Part shown: positions 7,089 through 14,790 of the stretch, in pieces
Position numbering within the stretch: position 1 is the stretch's first letter
Layout of the letters: each line of letters starts with the position of its first letter
Assembly: GCA_025928645.1 (NCBI GenBank)
Contig: JAICJD010000020.1
Span: 1-33,044, forward strand
Direction of reading: 5' to 3'
DNA: 33,044 nucleotides
Origin: Gemmatimonadales bacterium
GTDB taxonomy: Bacteria > Gemmatimonadota > Gemmatimonadetes > Gemmatimonadales > GWC2-71-9
The notes under the pieces: model-generated
Databases searched by the model: none
Told to the model about the DNA's origin: nothing
What the model saw: the letters and a program-made list of their open reading frames with translations, nothing else
Translations under genes and position numbers: made by a program

Positions 7089-10030
7089 CAATAGTTATAG
7101 CCGAAGAAGAAGCTGACGAATCCGGGATCACGCTGGCTTGCGCTCAGGCTGTAGCCGGTGAAGCCGTTGTTGCTGAACCGTCGTCCGACGTCCAGCCGCA
7201 GCACGCTGATCGGCCCGAGCGCCATGCGGAAGCTAATCCCGTAGCTGCCGAGCAGCCCGCGGTCGGGGCTGGTGGAGAATTTCGCCTGACCGAAGTCGGT
7301 GAACAGTCCCGCCTGGATCTCGGGAAAGTCCACGTCGCCGAGCGGCGTGCCGAAGGTGAGGTGATTGAGCAGCGGGAAGCGGACCTCCTGGTTGAACATG
7401 ACGGCCTCGGATCCCACGATATAGCCGAACTGCGGATAGCCCCGCAGGCCCAGCGTCCCGCCGATGTTGACTCGGCGGGGGCGGTCGCCGGCGCTGTAGA
7501 AGCCGTAGCCGCGAATGGCCCAGGCGCTGCGCCGGCCCAGCCGGAAGTACTGGCGCCAGTCCCCGCTCAGGAGGTAGCTGTCGAACCGGCTGTTGGAGAA
7601 GTCGCTCGACACGCCGGCCGTGAGTGCCAGACGCCCGCCGTCGATGGGCCCGGTGGGGACCCAGAGGGAGTTGTCGCGCACATAGCTCAGATAGTGCGAC
7701 GCGATCCAGCCGACCCGCCGAGGCTCGTCCACCGGCAAGGTGAAATCCACCCGGTCCGAGTGCTCCATCACCATCGTGGCTTCGATCCGCGTGAAGCGCG
7801 TCAGAGGATAGCGGAGCAGGCCGAGCGCGCCGTACGCGGTCTCGTCGTAGGAGACGACCGCGTCACCCTCGAAGTTGCGGCTCTTGGTGCGGAAGGCGCC
7901 GAAGCCCCAGTTCACCCGCCGCGCCTGATTGATGTAGATCGCCGTCGCGCTGATGTTCGAGAAGATGCTCCCGAGCCGGCGCCCCTGGTACGACGAGACG
8001 GCACCGAGGAGCACATTGTCGTTCAGCATATCGCTGGCCGAGAAGAAGAGCCCCTGGGCGCCTCCATATCCCGGGATCACCACCGCATCGCCGGCGGCGA
8101 AGTCGAGCGTGAGGTGCGAGCGATACGGCTCCTTCCGGGTCGCGATACTCTTCGCCGTGTCCAACGGCGATTCCCACGCCCATTGGCCCGCGGGCTGCGG
8201 GAACGCCGCCGCGAAGCGGTCCTGCCGGGCGGCGCTGTCCACCGGAATCCGGTACACGTTCCAGCTCAGGTCATGGAAGCCGCCGACCAGGAGCCCGCCT
8301 CCCGCGAGGGGGACGGGGTCGAAGGCGCCGGTCCAGGCGGACGTCTCCCGGCGGCCGTTGCCGAGCGTGTCGATGGAGAAGATGTTGAGGACGCTGTCGC
8401 GGTCGGAGGCGAAGTAGATCCGGCTGTCGGGCGACCAGATCGGCGACTCGTCCACCCAGTTGCCCGAGGTCAGCTGAGAGATGCGGCGGGTGTCGAGGTG
8501 GAGCAGGAACAGGTTGGCGGCGCCGCCGCGCCCTTCCGCCGTGCGGTCGGACGCGAATACCACACGGCGGCCATCGGCGCTCGGGCTCGGATCCAGGTCC
8601 TGGTACCGATCCGCGGTCAGCGCCTCGAGCCGGCCGCCGGGCAGGTGCACCCGGTAGATATCGGAGACGCCGCGCTGGGACAATCCGCTCAGGACGATGC
8701 TCTGGCCGTCGGGCATCCAGTGCGGTGACAGGAGCGAGACGAGTTCGGGGAACTGATAGCGCCCCGCGATGCGGCTGCGCCGGAGATCCCACACGATCAG
8801 CGCGTCGCGGTCGCCGTAGCGCGCCGTGAAGAGCAGCAGCCCGGGCTTCGAGGCGTCCATCCGCGACTCGAAAGGATGGAACGACTCCAGATCCGCCGAC
8901 CGGCCGCCGGTCACGATGGAGTGCGCCCGCCCGCCGTGCTCGAGCGCCTTGCGGTAGATCGAGACGTAGCCGTTGCCGGGCGAGAGATACGCGATCTGCC
9001 CCGGGCCGTCGCCGCTCGCGCTGTCGGGCAGCGGCGTGGCCTTGACCCCGAGCCGCGCCACCTCGGTGCCGAGCAGGTTGAGCGGCGCCAGGCTGTCCAC
9101 GGAGGGGTAGTAGCGGCGCCGCATCGCGAGCTGGAACTCGTCGCTCAGCTGCTCGAGCGTGCGGCCGTAGACCGCCTGGATGGCGGACTCGAAGCCGTCG
9201 TGACGGTTCACCTCCTGGTACATGAGCGCGGCGCGCCAGTCGCCGTAGGTATCCGCCAGCCAGCGGTGGATCTGCCCGCCGATCGGATAGACGATTCCGC
9301 CCGTTTCGTAGGTGAGCTGACGGAGTGCCGGCAGCCGCCCGCTCAGGGTGAGGTCCCGCATGACCATTTCGTCCCGGGCGTCCTGCCCGGCGGACCACAG
9401 CTCGGCCAGGCCTTCGGTCCACCACAGCGGGAAACTGATGCGGCTGGCCCGGGGCGAGAGGTTATACGCCTCCATCTGCATGTCGAGCTGGAAGACGTGC
9501 ACCATCTCGTGGCGCATGGTGTGGCGGAACTCGGCGAAGTTTCCGCGGAACGGGAGCGCCACGCGCCGCTTGAGAAAGTCGGTGGCGCCGAGCAGCCCCT
9601 CGGGTGGGGTGAACGGCAGGATGTTGGTCTGCTCGAAGTCGGTGTGCGACGCGTAGACGATGAGCGGGATCCGCGTGGCCACCGCGTGCCCGAACTGCAC
9701 GCTCAGCGTATCGTAGCTCGCCTCCGCGTAGGCCAGCGCCGGCGGGGCGAGATCGGCTTCGGCCGAGTAGTAGTACAGGTCAACGTGCGGGCCCTTCATG
9801 ACCCGCCAGTCGAGCTTCCGGTACTGGATCTTGTTCTGGCCGAAGGCGAAGAACTGCGCGTGCAGGGGCGAGACGAGGGAAAGCGCGGAGACGACGCAGA
9901 GAGTCGGAAGGATGAACGTCCAGCGCAGACGTCCGGAGCGTGTCGCCCGCCCGGCCGGCCTCGCACGATCACGCCGGTGCAACCGTGTCATCGCTCCCGT
10001 CCTGTCCGTCCTCTCCGTCCTCTCCGTCAT
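7088..10030 (-). CDS. Exported gluzincin-like peptidase / TolB propeller / Omp85-like barrel protein
   Basis: A 980-residue, three-part outer-membrane protein. The signal peptide spans about residues 35-59. Next is a zinc-peptidase-like region with HEMVH (174-178) and a downstream Glu in WWTEGLAEL (about 206-210), the gluzincin HExxH...E layout. A TolB/WD40-like beta propeller follows (about 330-600; blades such as SPHWMPDGQSIV, DPSPSADGRRVVFASD, ESPIWSPDSRIYFASD). The last 330 residues are beta-strand rich with GLRGYPQFG, matching the RGY/RGF motif of BamA-type barrels, ending FFFGYNY. Peptidase activity is not proven. ATG 10030 lies inside 9-bp repeats; ATG 9991 (13 codons later) is an equally plausible start. 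Confidence 0.85.
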   Translation of the reverse strand: MTERTERTDRTGAMTRLHRRDRARPAGRATRSGRLRWTFILPTLCVVSALSLVSPLHAQFFAFGQNKIQYRKLDWRVMKGPHVDLYYYSAEADLAPPALAYAEASYDTLSVQFGHAVATRIPLIVYASHTDFEQTNILPFTPPEGLLGATDFLKRRVALPFRGNFAEFRHTMRHEMVHVFQLDMQMEAYNLSPRASRISFPLWWTEGLAELWSAGQDARDEMVMRDLTLSGRLPALRQLTYETGGIVYPIGGQIHRWLADTYGDWRAALMYQEVNRHDGFESAIQAVYGRTLEQLSDEFQLAMRRRYYPSVDSLAPLNLLGTEVARLGVKATPLPDSASGDGPGQIAYLSPGNGYVSIYRKALEHGGRAHSIVTGGRSADLESFHPFESRMDASKPGLLLFTARYGDRDALIVWDLRRSRIAGRYQFPELVSLLSPHWMPDGQSIVLSGLSQRGVSDIYRVHLPGGRLEALTADRYQDLDPSPSADGRRVVFASDRTAEGRGGAANLFLLHLDTRRISQLTSGNWVDESPIWSPDSRIYFASDRDSVLNIFSIDTLGNGRRETSAWTGAFDPVPLAGGGLLVGGFHDLSWNVYRIPVDSAARQDRFAAAFPQPAGQWAWESPLDTAKSIATRKEPYRSHLTLDFAAGDAVVIPGYGGAQGLFFSASDMLNDNVLLGAVSSYQGRRLGSIFSNISATAIYINQARRVNWGFGAFRTKSRNFEGDAVVSYDETAYGALGLLRYPLTRFTRIEATMVMEHSDRVDFTLPVDEPRRVGWIASHYLSYVRDNSLWVPTGPIDGGRLALTAGVSSDFSNSRFDSYLLSGDWRQYFRLGRRSAWAIRGYGFYSAGDRPRRVNIGGTLGLRGYPQFGYIVGSEAVMFNQEVRFPLLNHLTFGTPLGDVDFPEIQAGLFTDFGQAKFSTSPDRGLLGSYGISFRMALGPISVLRLDVGRRFSNNGFTGYSLSASQRDPGFVSFFFGYNY

Positions 10031-10039
10031 CTCCGTCCT
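9995..10039. repeat. 9-bp tandem repeat array at gene junction
   Basis: About five copies of CTCCGTCCT on the plus strand (clear units at 10004, 10013, 10022 and 10031, plus a degenerate first copy). On the minus strand each unit reads AGGACGGAG, a Shine-Dalgarno-like core. The array spans the end of the HEAT/cyclophilin gene and the two candidate starts of the next gene. Nine bases is a whole number of codons, so copy-number change keeps the frame. Confidence 0.85.
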
Positions 10040-12076
10040 TCACTTTCTGGCGATCGCTCGAATGACGTCGCCCTGGGTGATCCGGGACAGCGTCGCGACG
10101 CTGCCGACGACCTTGCCGAACACCGTGTAGGTGCCGTCGAGGTGCGGCTGGGCGCTCAGGTTGATGAACCACTGGCTCATGCCGGTATCGGGTCCCGAGA
10201 GCGCCATCCCCAGCATGGGCGCGTCGTAGCGGTTCCGGTTGATCTCGTCCCGGATGGCGCCGCCGGGGCTGCCGAACCCGTCGCCGCGCGGGTCGCCGTC
10301 CTGGATGACGAAGTTCGGCACCACCCGATGCCAGCGGTTTCGGTCGAAGAAGTGCCGGTCGACCAGCCGCAGAAAGTTGTCGACCGTGAGCGGCGCGTCC
10401 GACCCGAGCAGCTCGATCTCGATGGTTCCCTTCCCTGCCGTTTCGATCAGGACGTGCGGCTTCGCCAGGGAGTCCGCCACCGTGAGATAGCGCCGCACCA
10501 CATCCCGGTAGTCCTGCAGCGAGCGTCCCGTCGTGATCGGGTACGCCGGCCCCCATCGCGCCGCGGCCTCCGGCCACCGCTCCTCGGCCCATCGCCGGAT
10601 CAGATAGTTGGCGGGCCGCGCCGAGTTCTGGAGAAACTCGCGGTCCACGCGCCCGCTGGCCGCGGGCCCGGTGCCCCGGATCGCCATGATCGCGTTGAGC
10701 GCCGACAGCGCGGCGTCGGGGAACGAGTCCCGTCCGGTCGCATTGTACATGCGTACCAGCGCCGGGAGGTCGGCCGGATCGGCGGCGCGCGCCACCGCGT
10801 CGGCGGCGACGCTCCTGACGCCCGCGTCGCGGTGCGCGAGGAGCGGCCGGGCCGCGGCGAGCAATGCCGGGTCCGGCCCATCCACCTTGTCGGCCCAGGC
10901 CTGGAGCCCGGCGGCGATGACCCGTCCATCGCGGTCGGCCAGAAACGCCGGCGACGGCCCCGGCCCCGCCGCCGCGGTCCCCTCTGCCGCCGCCGCGCGC
11001 TCGAGCCAGTCGGCGCTGCCGCGCCAGGCACCCGCCACGCGGGCAAACTCCGAGGTGTCGATCCGGGCCAGCGCGACGAGCGCCGTCCGCCGGAGCCCCA
11101 GGGGCCCTTTTCCGGACGCGACGCGCGCCAGACTCCGCGCCCCCTCCGCGCCGCCCAGCCTGCCCAGCGCTTCGGCCGCCTGCACCTGCACGCCCAGAAC
11201 GCTGTTGTTGAGCAGCGGGATCACCCTGGAGGAGACGGCGCTGTCCCGATAGCTCTCGAGCGCCCGCAGGGCGTTGATCCTGACCTGGGGGTTGGCGTCA
11301 TCCACCGCCCGGACCAGGAGTTCTTCCGCCGCGGAGGCCGCGACCTTGGCGGAATCGACGTATTCGCGGCCGAGCGCGCGCGCGGCGATCGACCGGATGT
11401 AGCCGTCCTCGTCGTGGAGCGCGAGCATCAGCCGGTTCGCGGCCGCCGGCGCCTGCAGCCGGCCGAGGCTGTAGACCGCCTGCAGCCGGGTGGCCGGGTT
11501 GGTGTCGTCCATGAACGGCAGCAGTCCGGTCACCGGCGCATCAGCGCCGAGCCGCCACGACTCGGTGAGCACCTGCGCCAACGCCGGCCGCCGGTCGTCC
11601 TGCGACAGCGTCACCTTACCGCTGATGACGCCGGAGAAGAACTCGCCGACCGTTCGGCCGCCGATCTTGGCGAGGGCGGTAACCGCTTCCGCGGCCGTCG
11701 TCCCGTCGAGCGCCGGCAGGCCGGTGAGCCGGTCCATCAGCGGTCCGGCGGCCGCGCTGTCCCTGAGCAGCCCCAGCGCGAAGGCCGCGGCGACGCGGAC
11801 GGTCGAGTCCGGGTCGGCCAGGAGCGGCAGGATGAGCGGCGTCGCCTGCAGGTCGCCGATCCGTCCGGCCGCGAGGACCGCGGTGCGCCGCACCAGCGAG
11901 TCCGACGCCACCAGGCCCCGCCGGAGCACGTCGGCCTGGAAGTCGCGCGCATCCTCGACGGCGAGGATGGGCGCGAGCTGCTCGACCACGCTCTGCTCCT
12001 GGGCCGCGCCCCGGGACGTGACGAGCGGGGTGAGCAGCGCGCCCGCGACGATGCAGGCGAGCCGGCCCCTATTCAT
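10040..12076 (-). CDS. Exported HEAT-repeat protein with C-terminal cyclophilin domain
   Basis: A 678-residue protein: signal peptide (about 1-25, ending RGAAQ), then a long helical region of HEAT-type repeats (about 35-470; for example RRTAVLAAGRIGDLQATPLI, VRVAAAFALGLLRD, TRLQAVYSLGRLQ, VRINALRALESY), then a cyclophilin-type peptidyl-prolyl isomerase domain (about 525-678) with WHRVVPNFVIQDGDPRG, SQWFINLSAQPHLDGTYTVFG. The Arg of HRV and the QxF motif of the active site are kept. It probably acts in the periplasm on envelope protein folding. The start ATG 12076 overlaps the upstream stop (ATGAATAG) with GGAG upstream; the open frame before it is the thioesterase gene in another frame. Confidence 0.9.
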   Translation of the reverse strand: MNRGRLACIVAGALLTPLVTSRGAAQEQSVVEQLAPILAVEDARDFQADVLRRGLVASDSLVRRTAVLAAGRIGDLQATPLILPLLADPDSTVRVAAAFALGLLRDSAAAGPLMDRLTGLPALDGTTAAEAVTALAKIGGRTVGEFFSGVISGKVTLSQDDRRPALAQVLTESWRLGADAPVTGLLPFMDDTNPATRLQAVYSLGRLQAPAAANRLMLALHDEDGYIRSIAARALGREYVDSAKVAASAAEELLVRAVDDANPQVRINALRALESYRDSAVSSRVIPLLNNSVLGVQVQAAEALGRLGGAEGARSLARVASGKGPLGLRRTALVALARIDTSEFARVAGAWRGSADWLERAAAAEGTAAAGPGPSPAFLADRDGRVIAAGLQAWADKVDGPDPALLAAARPLLAHRDAGVRSVAADAVARAADPADLPALVRMYNATGRDSFPDAALSALNAIMAIRGTGPAASGRVDREFLQNSARPANYLIRRWAEERWPEAAARWGPAYPITTGRSLQDYRDVVRRYLTVADSLAKPHVLIETAGKGTIEIELLGSDAPLTVDNFLRLVDRHFFDRNRWHRVVPNFVIQDGDPRGDGFGSPGGAIRDEINRNRYDAPMLGMALSGPDTGMSQWFINLSAQPHLDGTYTVFGKVVGSVATLSRITQGDVIRAIARK

Positions 12077-12524
12077 CGGCCGACGCTCCGCGAAGTCCCA
12101 GTGGAACCGGATCGGCCACCGGCCGGAACAGGCCGCGGACCTCGGCCGGCAGCCGAGACAGCGCCATCGAGCGGTCGAGCGCCAGGAGCGCCACGCGGGC
12201 GGTGGCGAGAAGCCGGCCGTCGTCGGCATGCTCGAGGGCATAGCCGAAGGTGATCCGGCGCGAGCCGACCTCCCGGACCCAGCAGCGGATACGCACCCTG
12301 TCGTCGAAGCGCGCGGGTTGACGGTACCGAACGGCTACCTCGCTGACGGCCAGCCGGAGTCCGGTGCTCTCGAGGTCGCGGTAGCTCGCGCCGCACAACC
12401 TCAGGTGCTCGGTGCGGGCGATGTCGAGCCAGACGAGGTACCGCGCGTGGTAGGCGACGCCCATCTGGTCGGTCTCGGAGTAGTTCACCCGGACCAGGGT
12501 TTCGGAGACGGTCGGAACCGTCAT
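12069..12524 (-). CDS. YbgC/4-hydroxybenzoyl-CoA-type acyl-CoA thioesterase
   Basis: A 151-residue hotdog-fold thioesterase. The N-terminal motif VNYSETDQMGVAYHARYLVW contains the catalytic Asp of the YbgC/4HBT class, followed by WLDIARTEHLR. It should hydrolyse an acyl-CoA; in proteobacteria YbgC sits with Tol-Pal genes. Start ATG 12524 is chosen by homology; GAGAGG lies upstream, and the open frame beyond has no family resemblance. It is the first gene of the leftward envelope cluster and is divergent from the LpxH-like gene, 106 bases away, where I see no clear promoter. Confidence 0.9.
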   Translation of the reverse strand: MTVPTVSETLVRVNYSETDQMGVAYHARYLVWLDIARTEHLRLCGASYRDLESTGLRLAVSEVAVRYRQPARFDDRVRIRCWVREVGSRRITFGYALEHADDGRLLATARVALLALDRSMALSRLPAEVRGLFRPVADPVPLGLRGASADE

Positions 12525-12630
12525 GCCGGCCTCTCGGTGTTGGTGACGTTCGGCGGGCGGGTGGGCGACACGTCCGCGGACGGCGCGGGCTCGGTTGCCC
12601 GGCGGTTCCGGCGGGTCCATCTTTGGCGCC

Positions 12631-13398
12631 GTGCTGGGCCATACCCTCGTCGTCGTATCCGACGCCCATCTCGGCGCGACGCCTCCGCTGGTCGAGGCGA
12701 CGCTGCTCTCCTTCCTCGAGACGGTGCCCGATCTCGGGGACGCGCTGCTGATCAACGGGGACCTCTTCGATTTCTGGTATTCCTACCGGCGGGTGGTGCC
12801 CCGCCGCGGCTTCCACGTGGCAGCCGCGCTGGCGCGGCTGGCGCGGCGCGTGCCGGTCGTGATGGTCGGCGGAAACCACGACCGCTGGGGAGGGGATTTC
12901 TGGCACCGTGAGGTCGGAGCGACGTTCCAGCCGCACCGTGCCACCTTCGCGATCGGCGCCCGCCGGATCGCGGCGATCCACGGCGACGGCCTCACCGAGC
13001 CCCGGCTCCGGGCCATGCTGCTGCACCGGCTGATCAACCACCCGATCACCGCCGCGGTGTACCGCCTGCTCCACCCCGACCTCGGTCTGCGCCTGGTGGA
13101 CGCCCTGAGCCCGCACCTGGGCGACCACACGCCCGACCCGGCGAGGCTCGCCGCCGCGGCGGAGCGTCAGCAGGCGTGGGCGGGCGATCTGCTGCGGCGC
13201 GAGCCCGAGCTCAACCTCGTCATCATGGGCCACACGCACCACGCGGCCACGGCCGAAGCGGGTCCGGCCCAGCGGTACCTCAATCCGGGCGCCTGGTTCG
13301 ACGGCTACCGCTATGCCGTGGTGACCGAGCAGGTGATCGAGCTCCGCCGATTCAGTCCAGCGGGACCACCTCCGCCCGACTCAGGCGCTCGCCGATAA
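12631..13398 (+). CDS. LpxH-like UDP-2,3-diacylglucosamine diphosphatase / metallophosphoesterase
   Basis: A 255-residue calcineurin-like metallophosphoesterase. Metal-site motifs appear in order: SDAHLG, GDLFDFWYSY, GGNHDRWGGDFW, HGDGL, GHTHH. The GDLFDFW segment and a C-terminal LNPGAWFDGYRYAVV resemble LpxH, which cleaves UDP-diacylglucosamine to lipid X in lipid A synthesis. E. coli LpxH has GNRD where this has GNHD, so a broader phosphoesterase role is possible. GTG at 12631 is the likely start; a TTG at 12595 would add 12 residues. The 3' end overlaps the convergent murI by 47 bases. Confidence 0.82.
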   Translation: MLGHTLVVVSDAHLGATPPLVEATLLSFLETVPDLGDALLINGDLFDFWYSYRRVVPRRGFHVAAALARLARRVPVVMVGGNHDRWGGDFWHREVGATFQPHRATFAIGARRIAAIHGDGLTEPRLRAMLLHRLINHPITAAVYRLLHPDLGLRLVDALSPHLGDHTPDPARLAAAAERQQAWAGDLLRREPELNLVIMGHTHHAATAEAGPAQRYLNPGAWFDGYRYAVVTEQVIELRRFSPAGPPPPDSGARR

Positions 13399-14152
13399 AC
13401 CGCGCGCCGACCTGGCGGAACCGCGCCTCGTCGTCGCTCACCACGAAGCGATGCGTCACGCGAGTCCCTTGCGGTGCGACGAGCCCGCCCCGCTCGAGGA
13501 CCCGCTCCACGACCGCCGCCGTCTCCTCGCCGCTGTCGATGAGCCGGACTTCCTCACCCATGACCTGCTGGATCAGCGGCTTCAGCAGCGGATAGTGGGT
13601 GCACCCCAGCACCAGCGTGTCCACGCGGGCTTCGCGCAGCGGCTTCAGGTACTCGCGCGCGATGAGCTCCGCGGCCGGATGGTCGAACCAGCCTTCCTCC
13701 ACCAGCGGCACGAACAGCGGGCAGGCGCGCTGTTCGACGGCGGCCTCCGGGCGGCGGCGCTGAATGGCGCGGGCGTAGGCGTTGCTCGCGATGGTGCCCG
13801 CGGTGCCGATCACGCCGATCGGCCCCGCCGTCGAAGCCGATCCGGCGGCGCGCGCCCCGGGCTCGATGACGCCGATCACCGGAACGGGCGAGTGCTGCTG
13901 CAGGGTGTCGAGCGCGTGGGCCGTGCTGGTGTTGCAGGCCACGACCACCGCTTTTACCTGCTGCCGCAGCAGCCAGTCGAGGATCTCCAGGCTGTAGCGG
14001 CGCACGGTGTCCGGCGATTTCGGGCCGTAGGGCACGCGGGCCGTGTCGCCGAAGTAGACGGTGGACTCGTGGGGGAGCCGCTCGTAGATCGCGCGCGCCA
14101 CGGTCAGGCCGCCGATGCCGGAATCGAAGATGCCGATCGGCGCCGTGTTCAT
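13352..14152 (-). CDS. murI: Glutamate racemase
   Basis: A 266-residue enzyme that makes D-glutamate for peptidoglycan. The paired catalytic Cys residues are present: C73 in VACNTSTAHA and C184 in LGCTHYPLL. The opening GIFDSGIGGLTVARAI with its Asp, and PYGPKSPDTVRRY, are family hallmarks. Start ATG 14152 overlaps the upstream stop as ATGA. Its last 47 bases are also the end of the convergent LpxH-like gene. It lies at the far end of the large leftward cluster beginning at rimP. Confidence 0.96.
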   Translation of the reverse strand: MNTAPIGIFDSGIGGLTVARAIYERLPHESTVYFGDTARVPYGPKSPDTVRRYSLEILDWLLRQQVKAVVVACNTSTAHALDTLQQHSPVPVIGVIEPGARAAGSASTAGPIGVIGTAGTIASNAYARAIQRRRPEAAVEQRACPLFVPLVEEGWFDHPAAELIAREYLKPLREARVDTLVLGCTHYPLLKPLIQQVMGEEVRLIDSGEETAAVVERVLERGGLVAPQGTRVTHRFVVSDDEARFRQVGARFIGERLSRAEVVPLD

Positions 14153-14658
14153 CGCACGCGCACCGGCAGCGAGATACCGCCGCCCACCCCTCCCGGCAAC
14201 GCCTCGAGGTGCAGGTCGCCCGGGAAATCGGTGAGGTGGCCCGAGACGTAGGCCTCGAGCCCGGCGAAGAGATGGTTGAACGCGAGCAGCACGAGCCAGT
14301 CCTCGTGCTCCCGGCGCTTGTCCTCGGCGCGCGCGGAGTTGGTGCGGCGCAGGTAGGCGAGCTCGTGCCGCGTCTTGAGACTCATGGCGAGGGTGGTTCC
14401 TTCCCAGCCGATGAAGATGCCGCCGGTGAGTTTCCGGCCGAGCCTGGCCTGACCCCACCCGGGCAGCAGGAACGAGCGCCAGAACGCGTTCATCGGACTG
14501 GTGCGCGCGGCGAGCTGCTGGGCGGCCGGTGATACCGCGGGGCGGCCCGTGTCGGCCGGCGAGCGAGCCGTGGCCGTGTCCTGGGCGACGAGGCGCGCGG
14601 GGGCGAGCCAAGCCGTGGCGGCCAGCAGGACAGCGGTGAGCCGGCGGTCGGGCAGCAT
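14149..14658 (-). CDS. DUF5683-like exported/membrane protein
   Basis: A 169-residue protein with a signal peptide (about 1-26, ending LVAQ), a Ser/Pro/Ala-rich stretch, then SPMNAFWRSFLLPGWGQARL, typical of DUF5683 proteins, where a Pro-Gly-x-Gly-Gln turn precedes a hydrophobic helix (GGIFIGWEGTTLAMSL). A second hydrophobic segment is LVLLAFNHLFAGLEAYV. Function is unknown. GTG at 14661 directly before the ATG is an alternative start; neither has a clear ribosome site. It is coupled to murI by an ATGA overlap and lies 29 bases after the selenocysteine tRNA. Confidence 0.75.
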   Translation of the reverse strand: MLPDRRLTAVLLAATAWLAPARLVAQDTATARSPADTGRPAVSPAAQQLAARTSPMNAFWRSFLLPGWGQARLGRKLTGGIFIGWEGTTLAMSLKTRHELAYLRRTNSARAEDKRREHEDWLVLLAFNHLFAGLEAYVSGHLTDFPGDLHLEALPGGVGGGISLPVRVR

Positions 14659-14687
14659 CACGTCAGGAGTGTCCCGAGGGAAGGCGG

Positions 14688-14785
14688 TGGCGGGAGCGTG
14701 TGAGAATCGAACTCACCGGAGCCGCCGGAGGCGTCTCCATCGCGGTTTTGAAGACCGGCCAAGCCACCAGGCCCGATCCGCTCCC
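14688..14785 (-). tRNA. selC: tRNA-Sec (selenocysteine, anticodon TCA)
   Basis: Minus strand, 98 bases including encoded CCA. Acceptor GGGAGCGG pairs with ACGCTCCC (seven pairs plus a G-A eighth position), D arm with GGCC/GGCC stem, anticodon loop CTTCAAA (anticodon TCA), a long variable arm (GGAG-A-CGCC / GGCG-G-CTCC) and a five-pair T arm GTGAG/CTCAC with loop TTCGATT. Long acceptor-T stack, long variable arm and UCA anticodon together identify tRNA-Sec, which carries Ser for conversion to selenocysteine and reads recoded UGA. The outermost anticodon-stem pair is a C-C mismatch. It begins 5 bases after the ridA stop. No selA, selB or selD is in the window. Confidence 0.93.
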
Positions 14786-14790
14786 CTGAC

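Noticed and set aside
8876-12253. A 1125-codon open frame on the plus strand, opposite the barrel and HEAT/cyclophilin genes
   Set aside because: It is antisense to two well-supported proteins, is Arg/Gly/Pro/Val-rich with no domain motifs, and is explained by the scarcity of stop codons in GC-rich DNA.
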